64,000 bases of DNA from Saccoglossus kowalevskii (lineage: Eukaryota > Hemichordata > Enteropneusta > Harrimaniidae). Positions 1-11,815 of this stretch are shown here, piece by piece. The position numbers and the translations under genes are program-made. Position 1 is the first letter of the stretch. Each line of letters opens with the position of its first letter. Below the pieces are notes generated by a model. The model had not been told where the DNA came from. It ran no database searches and saw nothing but the letters and a program-made list of their open reading frames with translations. The stretch is taken from the NCBI RefSeq assembly GCF_000003605.2, contig NW_003109084.1, positions 457,740 to 521,739 of the forward strand. Direction: 5' to 3'.

Positions 1-9
1 TGCTCAATA

Positions 10-13
<4 letters not shown>

Positions 14-42
<29 letters not shown>
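14..42. repeat. (AT)n microsatellite
   Basis: About 14 uninterrupted AT units just inside the left edge. Confidence 0.97.
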
Positions 43-46
<4 letters not shown>

Positions 47-112
47 CACACTTCTATTTTTTGATGAGACAGTTATAATGGATTATATCAAAACAGATAC
101 ATCTATACTTAC

Positions 113-363
113 CACTTGCCCACAATGGATCCAATGGTATAGTCAATAATACCCCATGAGTCGATCTAGAGCTATCGTCTTCACTGGACCAGGCAAAATA
201 TCCCGAGCTTCCGATATCGCTACCAGACACGGTATCACTTCCACCCTCAAATGTGTCGCGCATACGGCGAACATCAACGTCTATGTTTTCTGATTTGTAT
301 TTGATGCTTGACTGATAATCGAATTCAATATTCTCCATATATAACTCTAAATTATCTGTAATG
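113..363 (-). CDS. Adhesion GPCR exon 4: GAIN domain, continuing off the left edge
   Basis: The acceptor TATACAG precedes 363 and the donor is AGTG followed by GTAAGT after 113 (251 bases). The ORF can be read from an internal methionine at 338, but the phase of exon 3 selects the acceptor at 363. The peptide contains SENIDVDVRRM, which resembles the 'NIxxxV' strand of GAIN domains, then an acidic Ser-rich stretch, then VLLTIPLDPLW, a typical GAIN strand. The cysteine-rich GPS cleavage motif is not reached. The next exon should start with two bases left of the window. Confidence 0.7.
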
Positions 364-3300
364 CTGTATATTATATGAAGGCAAACATTAGTTTGAAGTA
401 GTCTTTAATATAATATAATATCACGACACACTGTGACACAGACTGATGTCAAGTAGTCGCGTGAATAAATACTCTGATTGGAGTGATTCTATTTTGATTG
501 ATTTGATGCTACTCTGATTGAATTGGTGTAAGCTACTTTGACTGGATTGATGCTACTCCAATTGAACCAATTCTACTATGATTGGATTGGTTTTACTCTT
601 ATTGGATTGGTTATACTCTGATTGGATTGATTATACTCTGATTTAATTGGTTATACTATGATTCGATTGATTATATATACTCTGATTGGATTGATTATAC
701 TATACTCTGATTCGATTGGATCTATTCTGATTGGATTGATTATATATACTATCATTGGATTGATTATATATACTATCATTGGATTTATTATACTCTGATT
801 GGATTGATTATACTCTGATTGGATTGGATCTATTCTGATTGGATTGATTATATATACTATGATTGGATTGATTGCACTCTTACTGGATTGATTATAACAT
901 GAATGAATTGGTTCTATTCTGATTACTTTGATTGTACTCTGATTGTCCTGTTACTTTAATTGGTTTATGTGGCTCTGACAATTGGAGCCACTGTTTCTAC
1001 TTTTAAGTACTGACTAGTCTCACGCTACCGATGATTGAATGTTGCCCTGATTACTTATATGATACATATCGTGGAATCTCTACCTTGAATGAAAGCACCG
1101 ACTTTAATGATTTAGCATATTAGCGATTATTCCAGTAGTGTACTACTCCATTACCAAACACTCACCTTCCACATGCCGTTGTCACCCTCGATAATACATC
1201 AATATCCACTTCAGTCAATTGGCTAACCACATCTACCAACGTCCCCCCAACCATATGCATATCACGCACTGACAGAATAAACATTTGTCTCACAACAACT
1301 TCAATAATATCAGAGATGATATCAACGTCAATTTCAGTCAAGTTGTCAGGGTTACTGGTTAGTTGCTGAACATTCATCATAAGATGCACCACTGAAGAGG
1401 AGTTATTATCTATGTTATCCTGAAACCAACGTTTAAGACTATTTATAAATTCAACAATTTATTGATTGTGTTGAAATATGCGGTAATGTTTTGTTAAACT
1501 CGCTTGAACTAGTATCTCCATCTCTGAATGAAATATACAGCAACATGAACAGCATAAACACGGGTATTATTGGTTCCCTTGATTCTTTGAAGCGTTCCAA
1601 CAGATCCGTAAAATTGTGCAATATTTTTTATTCAAAGCATTCTGAAACGGAGACAATCAAAGTTTTAAAACGTTACGTTAGTCTCCCCATCTTTGTGCTG
1701 TAATTGAAGCACAGAAATGAATTATGATAGCATCCATAATTAAATATAATCTGAATAAATCACGAAAATGACTACTGTAACAAACAATAACAACACACCC
1801 ATGAAGTCAGAATCTGAGCAAACACCTATAAATTTAGGTAGACTGAAATTAACAAACTCGCATTGAAAAACATAATGAAAACACATGCCAATAATATCGC
1901 ATAATACACGTGTACCCCCTCCAGCAGAATAAATTGTCCACCACATCTATATTGTTACCAGTTGTTTCATGATGTGAAACAGCTCCTGTGTAATTGTTGA
2001 TTCCCATTGACAGTCGGCGGTGATTGGAGCTCCCCAATATGCAAAATAGTTTTCACCATAAGAGGATGTATACTCGCATGTCCTGTGGGATATGGCAGGG
2101 CGTTCAGAAGATACCAAGCCGCCATGTGGGCACGTGACTGTCACATTATCTCCAGCGTATGACCTCGACCAATTGAAGGTTCCTTTGCGATTCGTAGTAG
2201 ACTGACTGTAGCATATATCTGTAAAGGAAACATATTTATTAACACCTACTCAATAGCCGCATAAATTGTTACAAAGCAAAATCATTTAATTCAGTTTTTC
2301 TTATTTAATTCATATTTATTATATTTGTTTATATCCTGTTTTGAATGACGTAACATCCAAATACCACTCACTTTTTAGTTTTATATTGAACGGGAAAGCT
2401 TTATTTAGTAATGTATTATTAAACTTTATAATGATTAAATTATCATTTAACTTAAATTTTAATAAAAAGGTATGAAGCGCATCTCTCGAACTCATTGTAT
2501 TAACACATAATTTGTATATTCCTCGGATGTACTGAGCAGATATGAACCAAAATATCACCCTACACAAAATAAGAACTGATTGAGAATGCATTCACCCCAT
2601 AAATACTCCACAATCATAAAAAAGTATGATCTGACAAGTTTAATCAAAAGTGACAATGATTATATATCTAACACAGAAAGACGCAAATAGTAATTATGGA
2701 CCAATTTTTAGATAGTCATTAAACAATAGGCCCCATCAATACAGTCAAAAACACAACTAATAATTCATATGTTGACATGATTGTTATGTTCATTTAGTTT
2801 TTTCATTTCCCAGTAGGAACTATTACTAAAAGGGAAAATAGTGATCTTTTCGTAGCGTATAAATGTCTAATTTCAATTATCACATATAATATTTTGTTTG
2901 ACACATAAACAATACAATAGCTACTGGCGCTAGGGGAGTTTTTTGTATTTGTAACAAAAAGACAAAATATCCATAAGACGGAAACGAGTCATTATAATAG
3001 AAAATGTAGTAATGCAATATACAAGCGTTGACATTAATGACTGGTACATGTAATATATCTTTAAGTGTGTATCAATCATATTTAAATTGTTATTTGGCAG
3101 CAAGACTAATATATCTATGCCCACATGGGATTATCGAAGGTCGTTACAGCGTGCAATGATTGTTTCCAGTGCCATCTACGAGGTACTTTACACTGACGTT
3201 ATAATCTAACGACACCGTCTCTAGACTAAATAAAACGAGCATTATTTCCCATAAGAAAAAGATTTAATCAGCAATGAGTTGTAGCACAAAACAAAACGAG

Positions 3301-5700
3301 ACATTAATGGGACATATGTTTGAATAAGGTGATCTAATGATGGATTGCGAAGTCAAACTTTGGAATGATTTGCGCAACCCTTGTATTATGTATATATACA
3401 TCTGAAAATTTAGTCATATCCAGTGGATGGCTGTTGATTGCATGAATTAACTGTCTACACGATATTTTAGTATTATAATAGCTTAATTTGGGTAAAAACC
3501 AAATATATGTGTTGAACAATATTGTTTCTTTTTAAATCAATGTTATGGCCCATTTTGATGAATTGGGAGAACGTGTGTGCCCAGTGGGGATCGTGTATAA
3601 ATGAATGGCTCCCAGGGGGTCGTATCTACATTAATGTCACCTAGGTGTCACGCCTACATTATTGCCATATCGCTATATGAGACAATTATAAACATGGATC
3701 CAGGGTAAGTTGAATCGATGTAATAATTCGAGTTATTGGACCAGGTATGTAAATTTCAGTATGTTAAAAATAGTCAAATTGAATATTGAAAACAAACCAA
3801 CCACATTCTATTCATAAGAATAATGTGGGTGGACGATATAGTTATTTACTCAGATTGTCATGAATCTGATCTTAATGGAGCCGTCTTTTAAAAGCATTAA
3901 AAAAGACCATACAATGTGATGAACCACACAAAATAGTAGATTGACAATAAATAAACGTAAACTAAAGATTCGCCTATATTGATGCATAACTGTCCCCATG
4001 TAGTAGATTGTCGAATATTTACAAAATCCTGACAAATGGTCGAAAATAAACACCTCAAACATATCGATGCAAAGTGTCAACATGCACTGCCTACGAAGTC
4101 ATCGAAATGTTCGTCAAATATTGTCTTCAGATTACCATTCACAGTTCAAAATTGACATTCTCTAAATGAATTCATTGTCCTGAATCTGATCTCAATTAAA
4201 ACAACGAGGGAAATATACACTGAATTAAAAGAGACCTTGCAATGTGATGAGCCACACAAAATATCACCTTGACAACAAAGAAAAGTAAACTAAAGATTTG
4301 CCTATATTGATGCATGTAGTAGATTGTTGAATATTTACAAAATCATGACAAATGGTCGAAAAAACACCACAAACATATCGATGCAAAGTTTCAACATGCA
4401 CTGCCTACGAAGTCATCGAAATGTTCGCTTCTTAGATTGTTATGTTTGTTTTATATTTCTACCATGCTCTTGTAAAACACATTTTTGAAATTGAATTTCT
4501 ATATATGAATTCATTTCAATGTGCGAAACTGTTTTGGGTTCGATATAAATAAATTGGAAATATAACCACTCGATTCATAACGTAACAACAACAAAAAACA
4601 GCTAATATATTCAAGACTCGTGTCCCTGTTCAACACAATGGCACGAGTATCTATCTACCATTAACCCCAACTGGCAAACACAGCAAGCAAACGTCATATT
4701 TAGTCGAACAGAAAAGGATATAGTGTGCGTTTTGAATAACAATTATACAAACTGTATTAACCTTATCACATGCATTATCATGACACTGTATTCCGTTAAC
4801 AATAACACCACCCACCATTACTAATTAAAAATTGACATGATATGTTTCATTTGTATTTTAATTAAACTATGAATTTTGATTACCAAAGCTCATTGACACT
4901 CGCTATATCTCCCTTGTTTGTTTTATGTTGTTACTAGCGTTTCGGGACATGCTTGTGTTACTATTTGTCTGTTGTCTAACTTCACATCATGCGCTTTTTT
5001 GGCAACTCATCCCGTCGGCAATTTTGGTTTCGCCTTCGAGCAGTTTCTCGAATAAAAACGTTCATTTTTTGTTAAAATTTTCAGTAAAACGTAACGATTA
5101 ATGGCTATATGTTACTATCAATATAAATTTATTAAAATAATGTATTTCAACAAGCGAAATGATCACGGTTAAACGAAGTATTACTCGATTCATATATGTA
5201 CATACATTTCCAGCTAATGTAGTCAAGACTCGTGTATGTCTTTGACATATCGATGCCTCTTCGATCATTGACTCCAACTGGCAAGCGGACAGACTTCACA
5301 CACTAATCTAACAGAACGGGGATAATGTGCGCATTGCAAATAACAACTCCACAAAATGTAGCCACATTATTAATATTCAATAGCATGACATCATCTCCCC
5401 GTTATTAATTACACCATTCACTGTTACTAATTACAAATTGAATGATGTGGCAAATCCCTATATTAATTAAACTATGACTGTTAATTAATCAAGTTCGCTG
5501 TAATCAGTCATAGCCTAATTGTTTGCCTTTTGTCAAACTTGCATTTTTGTAAGACTTTATTATAAAATCTGGTTTTTTGATTAGTTGTTTTATTATCTTT
5601 GTTTGTCTTATTTTTTTACGAAGATAACTTTCAATACTAACATTTGTTAGACTGTTTGTATTTTCCGAAGTATAGCTAATATTTTGATAATTAAACTTGA

Positions 5701-5747
<47 letters not shown>

Positions 5748-6893
5748 AAGAATATTTGTCAAGTCAACCCCTCGAGTAGTTTAGCAAGTACATAACACTG
5801 GGAGTAAATACTATGTCCAATAAAAATAAACATGCAGCTTTACTTCACGGCACGTCTTCGCATCGGCCACCGGGCATCTTCAGGATGCTTAATAACCGAG
5901 TTTATTACGTGCGGAGAGTGCGAAAGCCGTCCACGCCGATCCACGCCATACGGCGTAGACAGACATTGGGTCAATAGCCCTTGTATCTATACAAGATGTT
6001 ATTACTCACAGGCAGTATTGCAGCATTAATAATAGTGAATAGGTACTGAGGATTAAGTGTAGCAGCTGACATAGAAAGTATTACCGAATTAACGGGTATA
6101 TATCATGTCAAGTCAAAGTAAACATTTACTGTGCAAACAGTTTGATATACATCGCTCAGATTATTATTAATAATAGCATCATAGATAATAATCAAGTGAG
6201 GTAAATTATATTTTGTTCGTCTAGAAAATATTTTATACGAGCCACAACGTTACAGTATTCGTAGTTACGGAATATTAAACAAACCAATGGCGCGCAACAC
6301 TGTCACATTCTCACAACTCTCCCCGTTATTAAAATAACATAATGTATTTGAATACAAGAAATAATTAGCCATTAATGTTACAGTTTACTTGATGTATCTG
6401 CTGAACGTTGTAGATGGATGTAATCTATTTACATGAATACAAGAATGGATATGACCAGTAGGAAACACAGCGTTCTTGGAATACACAATACTAATATCAG
6501 ATAACGAAACACATTAACTTTAATTTTTCTTTGAGTGAATAATCCGAATATACATTTATAATATCACAGTTGTATATAGTGTGCACACCAGTCCACATTA
6601 ATCGGAATCGTAGTCGCCAAAAGTGACGAGGGATATAGGAATGTAAGTAAATGTACGGTCGATGCGAGTGTCTTACCTGTACGGCAAACCTCTGGTAGGT
6701 TATCATTATGCTGAATCCAACGTTCCAGTCCTATTTTCTCCTGTTCTTCTGAGTATATGGTGGGAGTAAACGGCCAGAAAGGGTAATCAGAATTGACTGC
6801 ATCGTATACATCAGTAACTGTGTCGTTGTATACAAGGGACGTGCTCGAACAAGCGACGAGGCAGGTAGCGACGAGAATCCATATAAACTCCAT
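113..6893 (-). CDS. Adhesion G protein-coupled receptor, N-terminal half (partial gene, four exons; 7TM part lies beyond the left edge)
   Basis: Four minus-strand exons (6893-6677, 2218-1959, 1419-1166, 363-113) join with matching phases (1, 0, 2, then 1 at the edge) and give about 327 residues. In order: a signal peptide (about residues 1-18); an acidic linker; a Cys-rich module with the spacing of the HormR-like domain of adhesion GPCRs (W, G, C-P, R-T-C, W-G, C); and a helical, N-glycosylated stretch followed by a strand-rich part, as in the GAIN domain. Adhesion GPCRs are surface receptors whose GAIN domain cuts itself and exposes a tethered agonist; the cleavage site and seven helices should lie left of position 113. 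The family call rests on domain pattern, not on a search. Extra exons inside the 4.4 kb first intron cannot be excluded, although the phases already fit without them. Confidence 0.72.
470..955. repeat. Degenerate minisatellite, core CTCTGATTGGATTGATTATA
   Basis: About 20 copies of a 17-30 base unit built on TCTGATTGGATTG, with variable TATA spacers and point changes. It lies in the intron between exons 3 and 4 of the adhesion GPCR. Unit lengths vary by insertion of TATA dinucleotides, as expected from replication slippage. Confidence 0.9.
1166..1419 (-). CDS. Adhesion GPCR exon 3: GAIN subdomain A
   Basis: The acceptor TTTCAG precedes 1419, and the donor is AAG followed by GTGAGT after 1166 (254 bases: 84 codons plus two bases). 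The peptide has two glycosylation sites (NSS and NLT) and the regular helical pattern of GAIN subdomain A, including LTSNPDNLTE and a VDVVSQL helix. Similar segments precede the 7TM region of many adhesion receptors. Phase 2 at the donor matches the acceptor at 363 (joined codon AGC, Ser). Confidence 0.72.
1959..2218 (-). CDS. Adhesion GPCR exon 2: Cys-rich HormR-like module
   Basis: A good acceptor (pyrimidine-rich tract, TTTACAG) precedes base 2218. The exon carries two bases plus 86 codons and ends at a weaker donor (CTG, then GTAACA) at 1959, phase 0. Four cysteines occur in the contexts ICYS, VTCPH, RTCEY and ADCQW, together with FNW and YWG. This is the usual order of the Cys-rich module that precedes the GAIN domain in many invertebrate adhesion GPCRs. 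It ends in a helical start (TQELFHIMKQL) typical of GAIN subdomain A. The family assignment is by pattern. Confidence 0.7.
3861..4113. repeat. Tandem duplicate A, copy 1 (partner 4181-4428)
   Basis: Shares long near-identical blocks with the partner about 320 bases to the right, starting TGAATCTGATCT and ending with CTGCCTACGAAGTCATCG. A short deletion around 4310 removes a CATAACTGTCCC-like stretch present in copy 1. Confidence 0.88.
4181..4428. repeat. Tandem duplicate A, copy 2 (partner 3861-4113)
   Basis: Second copy in the same orientation, mostly identical in its right two thirds, so the duplication is fairly recent. Confidence 0.88.
4568..4915. repeat. Tandem duplicate B, copy 1 (partner 5182-5515)
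   Basis: Starts at ACTCGATTCATA and shares CAAGACTCGTGT, AACTGGCAA, TGTGCG and AATTAAACTATGA in the same order with the partner. More diverged than duplicate A, so it is older. Confidence 0.8.
5182..5515. repeat. Tandem duplicate B, copy 2 (partner 4568-4915)
   Basis: Same order of shared blocks as copy 1, offset about 614 bases, same orientation. Confidence 0.8.
5701..5745. repeat. (AAT)15 microsatellite
   Basis: Fifteen uninterrupted AAT units. Confidence 0.98.
5855..5970. repeat. Dispersed repeat copy (partner near 52590-52680)
   Basis: Contains CATCGGCCACCGGGCATC, a GCATC/GATGC hairpin, GGATGCTTAAT and further on ACGGCGTAGAC. The same elements occur in the same order near 52590-52680 (with ACGGCGTGTAGAC). 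The surrounding 5' parts differ, so only a core is shared. Confidence 0.7.
6677..6893 (-). CDS. Adhesion GPCR exon 1: start codon and signal peptide
   Basis: The ATG at 6893 opens with a hydrophobic stretch (MEFIWILVATCLVACSS), a convincing secretory signal peptide. An extracellular segment rich in acidic and aromatic residues follows, with one NDT glycosylation site, ending in VCRT. The reading frame meets a consensus donor (ACAG, then GTAAGA) with the exon ending at 6677 in phase 1. That is exactly the phase required by the exon starting at 2218 (joined codon GAT, Asp). The exon holds 72 full codons plus one base. Beyond the donor the open frame continues only as intron read-through. Confidence 0.68.
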
Positions 6894-7439
6894 CTTGATC
6901 GAATGCTTGACTCAAACTAATGGAACGGGTAAATTATTAGTCATGAATATTTAATGGTACTGACACCCATATACCCCGACATACGCGATGGCTATCATTG
7001 TTCGATGCAATTATATACACATTACACATACATATGTATGAAGTGTCACTTTTCAAAACTAAGACGTCACTTGCATACACTCGTACGAGTTACGTCATGT
7101 TTTACTAACATACTATGCACGTCAGTAATTTATGTGGATACTTTTGAACATTAAGTACACCTGCTAGTTGCGAACGTAATAATATTAATACTAGTATTTT
7201 ACTAGTGCATGACAGTGCTATCTACTTACCCTTTATACACAGTACGTTTGACACGCTGTCAAGTCTTGTTGGTCACAAGGTCTCATTCGCAATTGGTGCA
7301 CATGTTTTTAGAATAAAAAGCCGACTACGAGGAATCTTCTAGGATATAAAGTCCGAACTCAGATGTAATGTTGAGGCCACAGGGGGAGGGGCTTCTTATC
7401 CCAGAAGAGTCAAAGCAATGGCCGTTCACCAGACTTGAA

Positions 7440-8490
7440 ACTTAATCGGAAGGGGACTATGCTCTTAATTTCAAATGTTATATGCAATAAAATGTTTCGA
7501 ACGTTTACCACGCAAAGTATGAATGCAGTACACGCGTGAGTTGACCTTTCTAAATTGGTGGTCATTGCTTTCAAATTAGCATACTGAAATTAAAGCAGGT
7601 GGACCGTATACACAGGATCTGCATTTAATAAATATCCAACTTCAATCAACGGAATATCATAGAATGGAATAGCCCAAATCGCAACGGTCGACATCGAGTT
7701 GATGAGCTCAATGAACAGTGTTTCTGTAAGATGGACTTTTGCGTGAGCTTCGACTTCTTTCGAACCGAACCCTTGAGGTTTCTTCTTAACACAGTCCAAC
7801 TTACAGTAAGTGATACATGTTTCTGTAAGTCTCGGAAAATGTATGAGAAACAAAGCGTATAACATTCCTGGAACATTTATGGTATAACAGTCGCAGGACA
7901 GTTTATGAAAGGAAATAAATATTCTGACCGGTCGAAAACCCCGAACCTGGGATCTAAAGTCCGACCCAACACATACCCAACGGATTCTGAAATTCGGTAA
8001 GGGGGCGAATCGGTGGGCTGGGTTTGTCAATTGATTTGCCATTTTTTTGCGGGATGTAGGGGGAGGCGCGCGCCTGTTAAAATGTCGAGGCCGCATGTCT
8101 CTATTTCCAAATGAAATATGCTATAAATGTCTAGAACATTCATCACTCAATGGGTGAATCCAGTACATGTGTGTATGAGCGTCGACATTTAGAAATGTGT
8201 AGTCAATGTTCTCATACAATTTGCATGCTGAAATTGTGGCAGGTGTATCTTTACGCAAGATCTGCATAATATGAATATTCATGACTAAACACGTGAAATT
8301 ATATAGTCCAAAATCCAATCATCGACATCAAAATCCAAGCAACGCAATGGGCAGCATGTTTATCAAACCGCCGCTGTTTGAGCTCCGAGTTCGAACCCAG
8401 CCACTATGCGTGAATGAATATATGTATACATGAGCTTTGACATTTCGGAATGTGTAATCGTTGTGAAATTTGCACTGACGTGTATACAAG
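7440..8490. repeat. Three diverged copies of a repeat unit (about 7480-7625, 8105-8275, 8400-8490)
   Basis: The first two share, in order, CAAATG..ATATGC..AAATGT, an AGTACA(C/T)G block, a GCTGAAAT..GGCAGGT(G)-like block and the end GATCTGCAT. The third keeps GTATACATGAGC, GACATTTCGGAATGTGTA and AATTTGCA. All run in one orientation. This looks like a dispersed element in partial tandem array; type not identified. Confidence 0.55.
8343..8410 (+). repeat. tRNA-derived SINE head (decayed)
   Basis: A RNA polymerase III B box (GAGTTCGAACCC) lies about 35 bases after a weak A-box-like GGGCAGCATG. The ends CGCAAT and ATGCG can partly pair like an acceptor stem. The cloverleaf is not otherwise intact, so a working tRNA is unlikely. 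Confidence 0.4.
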
Positions 8491-8996
8491 TCAAAGAACG
8501 CTTGACAAAGACGTTTACCTTGTTCGAGAACGATTAAATAAAAACCCTAGTACAATTTAAAAGAACAATGAGATTTGATTCGAAACATGAATTGGTTTTT
8601 ATTATTGTTAGAATTATCTTTTGGGATGCTTTAAAGTCAATTTAATTAATTGTCACAATGCCTAACACGTAGTAATACGCGATACAAGTTTCACAGAATA
8701 GAATTTTCTCGACAAGTTTACATATAGAATTAACATTTGGTGTGAAAGTATTGAGAATTACAATACATGCGTTTGTACAATGTAAACACTTTCAGAATGC
8801 ATAAAGCATATCCACTGGTGAAATGTACTAAACTTATAACAACCAATACATGTTAGTAGAAACCACACAGGATTTTGGGTAATCACAGGCATTGTGCCGC
8901 TCGAGTGACGTTTATCCCTACGCCTAAACTTAACATACGATGATGTCGTACAAAACCCCCTCTATCATTCGTGGTGTCGCCGAAGTACTTTTACTT

Positions 8997-9011
8997 GGGG
9001 GGGGGGGGGGG
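8997..9011. repeat. Poly(G) run of 15
   Basis: Fifteen uninterrupted G on the plus strand; could form a G-quadruplex. A C run of 11 lies at 9349-9359. Confidence 0.97.
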
Positions 9012-9348
9012 TAAACATATCTATGTATAATAATGAAGAGTAATTATATTATTCTGTTGCGACTGACAACCGCGATTTTAACATTTTATCCAGCATGTAT
9101 TTGTCAACCTAATCGACATTTCAGAAGATACATTAGTAAATTTACATTACGAATGTAGAATTAGTGAGGGAGGATAAAAAAGAACATTAGATCACGCATA
9201 TTTCAACCCACCTTGACTCAATACATACAGACTCCAAATGAATGTACTATTAACGAGCACAATTTATCAAATTTATCATTTTAATGTATTCAAAGCAATT
9301 GATATGATAACGTCCCTCATTTCCGATTTAAAATGGTATTATCAAATG

Positions 9349-9359
9349 CCCCCCCCCCC
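9349..9359. repeat. Poly(C) run of 11
   Basis: Eleven C on the plus strand, about 340 bases after the G run, so the two could pair. Confidence 0.97.
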
Positions 9360-11494
9360 TCGCGACTGTAAATTCATATTTCCTCTCATCAAATGCATAA
9401 TGACTATGATCTGTAACGCGGTTCTTTGTGAGGTTTAATTACGTTCGCGGGCACTTAATTTTTGGTTTAAAAGCAATTTCACATAATTAGTGATTATGAT
9501 AACTTTTCTATTTTGGAACGCCATAAAACATATTTCTTTCAAAAACAAAAAAATATACATTTTTGAAATACACCATAGGAATTAATCATAATTTCACACA
9601 CAAAAATAAGTAGTAATCGTCAGAATTTCTTAATTAGGCGCGATCGCCATAATTACACACCCTATTTATCACATGTAATTGCAGTATTTGTGCAGTACGG
9701 CATTGAACAGACAAAGAAAGGGACATTTCAGTTAATTAGCATGTTGTTATTTTATAATTATATTTACATAATATTTAAATGCTACAATAATGTACACCTA
9801 TTATAACAGCTATGACAAATCATCATTACATTTGTCCAACTTTAATGTAAAACCAATGTTTATCAATAAACAATATTAATCAGGCAGTTGCTGATTCAAG
9901 CAATGTCTACACACAAAATTAGTGCTCTGGTAGAAAGGGTGCCTAATCTATACAAATTATTGTTCATGGATTTTGGTTAGCACATACCGATTTGGGAAAC
10001 AAATCGACCAGATTATTTTTAATGCTTGAGAAAAACAAACATTTCTAGAAAGCCACCAATTATAATACTTCCTCATACTGTTCGTGTTTTACGTTACCAA
10101 AAATGTTGATGGTGATGTGGGGTAATTTATTTCTACTTTAATGTTAACAAGTGTTGTTGGAATTAAATTGGGCAGTCATAGAGATATTTTACCAATTTAC
10201 AAAATATTCGAATATGTCAGATGAGCTACGTCCTGTCACATGACATAATTAGTTATGCATAATTTCATTTGTCAGAGATATATTAATTTTAAGGTTTTGT
10301 GAAACTCGCAAGTACAAAATGAATTTAACTGCATTATTTAAATTTAACGGCGTGTTGATTTCACACTATAATGTTTTAGTTACTCAGAGTTTGTTTAGTG
10401 GTGATAGTATTTGGTATTCATAGAAAAGATGGTATTTTTAACCTATTATACCCGTTTTGCCCAATTGCCTTGATATCTCGTATGTAGGTGTACCTCTATC
10501 GTATTTGTTAGGTCCATGAAGATATCCACGTTTCTGAAATTTTGATATTTCGGAAATGAATTTTTATTTGATAACTCATGACATTTTCAGAATGAGTTGT
10601 TATTAACACGAACATCGATTTGTTGGATATGCCAGAGATGTGGAAATGAGCAACACGGATTTTCATTCACACATGGATGAAAGGAGGAGTTGATTTGCAC
10701 GCAAAAAATAATCATTGACATGCTGTCACATGCAATTCTGGTTGCCATGGAAACAACTGTTCCGACAATGATTTTTTATACCTCAAAAAAGTTGTGAATG
10801 GATGCACATAACATATTCCGTCTACACACGAAATAACAATTTACATTTTGTCAGCAATGTGGCTCAACGGCCGGTGACATGGGAACTGCAATTCCGGAAT
10901 GATTTTTCTTTAATAACAAGATACACAGTCATGCATTTTTTAAGAGATTTTTTTGGCATATGTATCTAGATCTTGGACTATAACACAATAAATTAAGGAT
11001 GCATTTTCATAAACATCCTAGAAGACGCTGCGTTTGAAACATGGAACAAACGGTTGGATAAAAACCGCAAACCTATTAAAATCTGCATCTGGTTTTCATG
11101 GAGAGAGAATGATATTTCCCGACTTATTAAGTGTATGCACTGATCTACTTAACTATTAACACGGTATGGTAGAGGTATTAGCAACAAGGAGTAATCTGCA
11201 GCTGTGGTTGCGGTTTGCGCTTACAGAGTACTTCGAGGTTTGTGATTAACCTTATTTTATAAGTGTCTAAAACTGAAATTCAGCTTAACATTTGCACTTT
11301 CATAATCAATTAAATCTATTTACAAAATTTAAATAAAGCTAGGGCAAATCTTGTTACCAACACATACTTAGTTTAAATATTTTCAATTATGATTCAGACC
11401 TGGAATTTGGTGCGCATGTTGACTTTACTCAGGTTTGAGCATTCTGTGTTAATATTGTTATATTATTCGTTATATTATTTTTTTAATATTATAA

Positions 11495-11815
11495 TTATTA
11501 TTATTATACATCTGTCACCGTAACACCATAAGTTACAGCGTGCCATAATTTATCGGTATTTTACGGGGTATTTTCATCCTACCATATTAGGAAATGCGAA
11601 TTCCAAATATGAAATTCTAATAATAAAAAACAAACATGGCTGTCACCAAAGTTTTACCGTATTCAACACAAAGAAGTTCACTGATTATGTTCTAAACAGT
11701 TTGGATTTCGGCATTCCCATGGTGTAAGATGTATAATAATAAGGTTATTACGGGGATAAATAAAAGTATGTACTCAGACAGTACGCCGCGCATACATCGT
11801 GCATACTTTGAGGTA
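11495..11815 (+). mobile_element. Foldback element family copy 1
   Basis: Matches 55252-55565 in order: ATTATACATCTGT, ACGTGCC/GCGTGCC, GAATTCCAAATATG, AACAAACATG, GTTCTAAAC, TTGGATTTCGGCATTCCCAT, GATGTATAATAATAAGG, then a CAGTACGC-containing end. The left ATTATACATCT and the internal AGATGTATAATAA are inverted relative to each other. No ORF; non-autonomous. Confidence 0.72.

Larger units (their letters stand above)
2219..6676. other. First intron of the adhesion GPCR
   Basis: A 4.4 kb interval with no convincing exon on either strand. It contains two tandem duplications (3861-4428 and 4568-5515), an AAT microsatellite and a dispersed-repeat copy near 5850-5965. Short ORFs here lack splice sites that fit the gene's phases. 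Confidence 0.6.

Noticed and set aside
470-955. CRISPR-like array
   Set aside because: Repeats are degenerate, of variable length and without unique spacers; it is a eukaryotic minisatellite.
3690-3706. Mini-exon ATGGATCCAGG followed by GTAAGT on the plus strand
   Set aside because: An ATG with a donor after four codons can occur by chance in an intron; no partner exon seen.
8343-8410. Functional tRNA gene
   Set aside because: The B box is good but D-arm, anticodon arm and acceptor stem do not fold properly; better explained as a SINE head.
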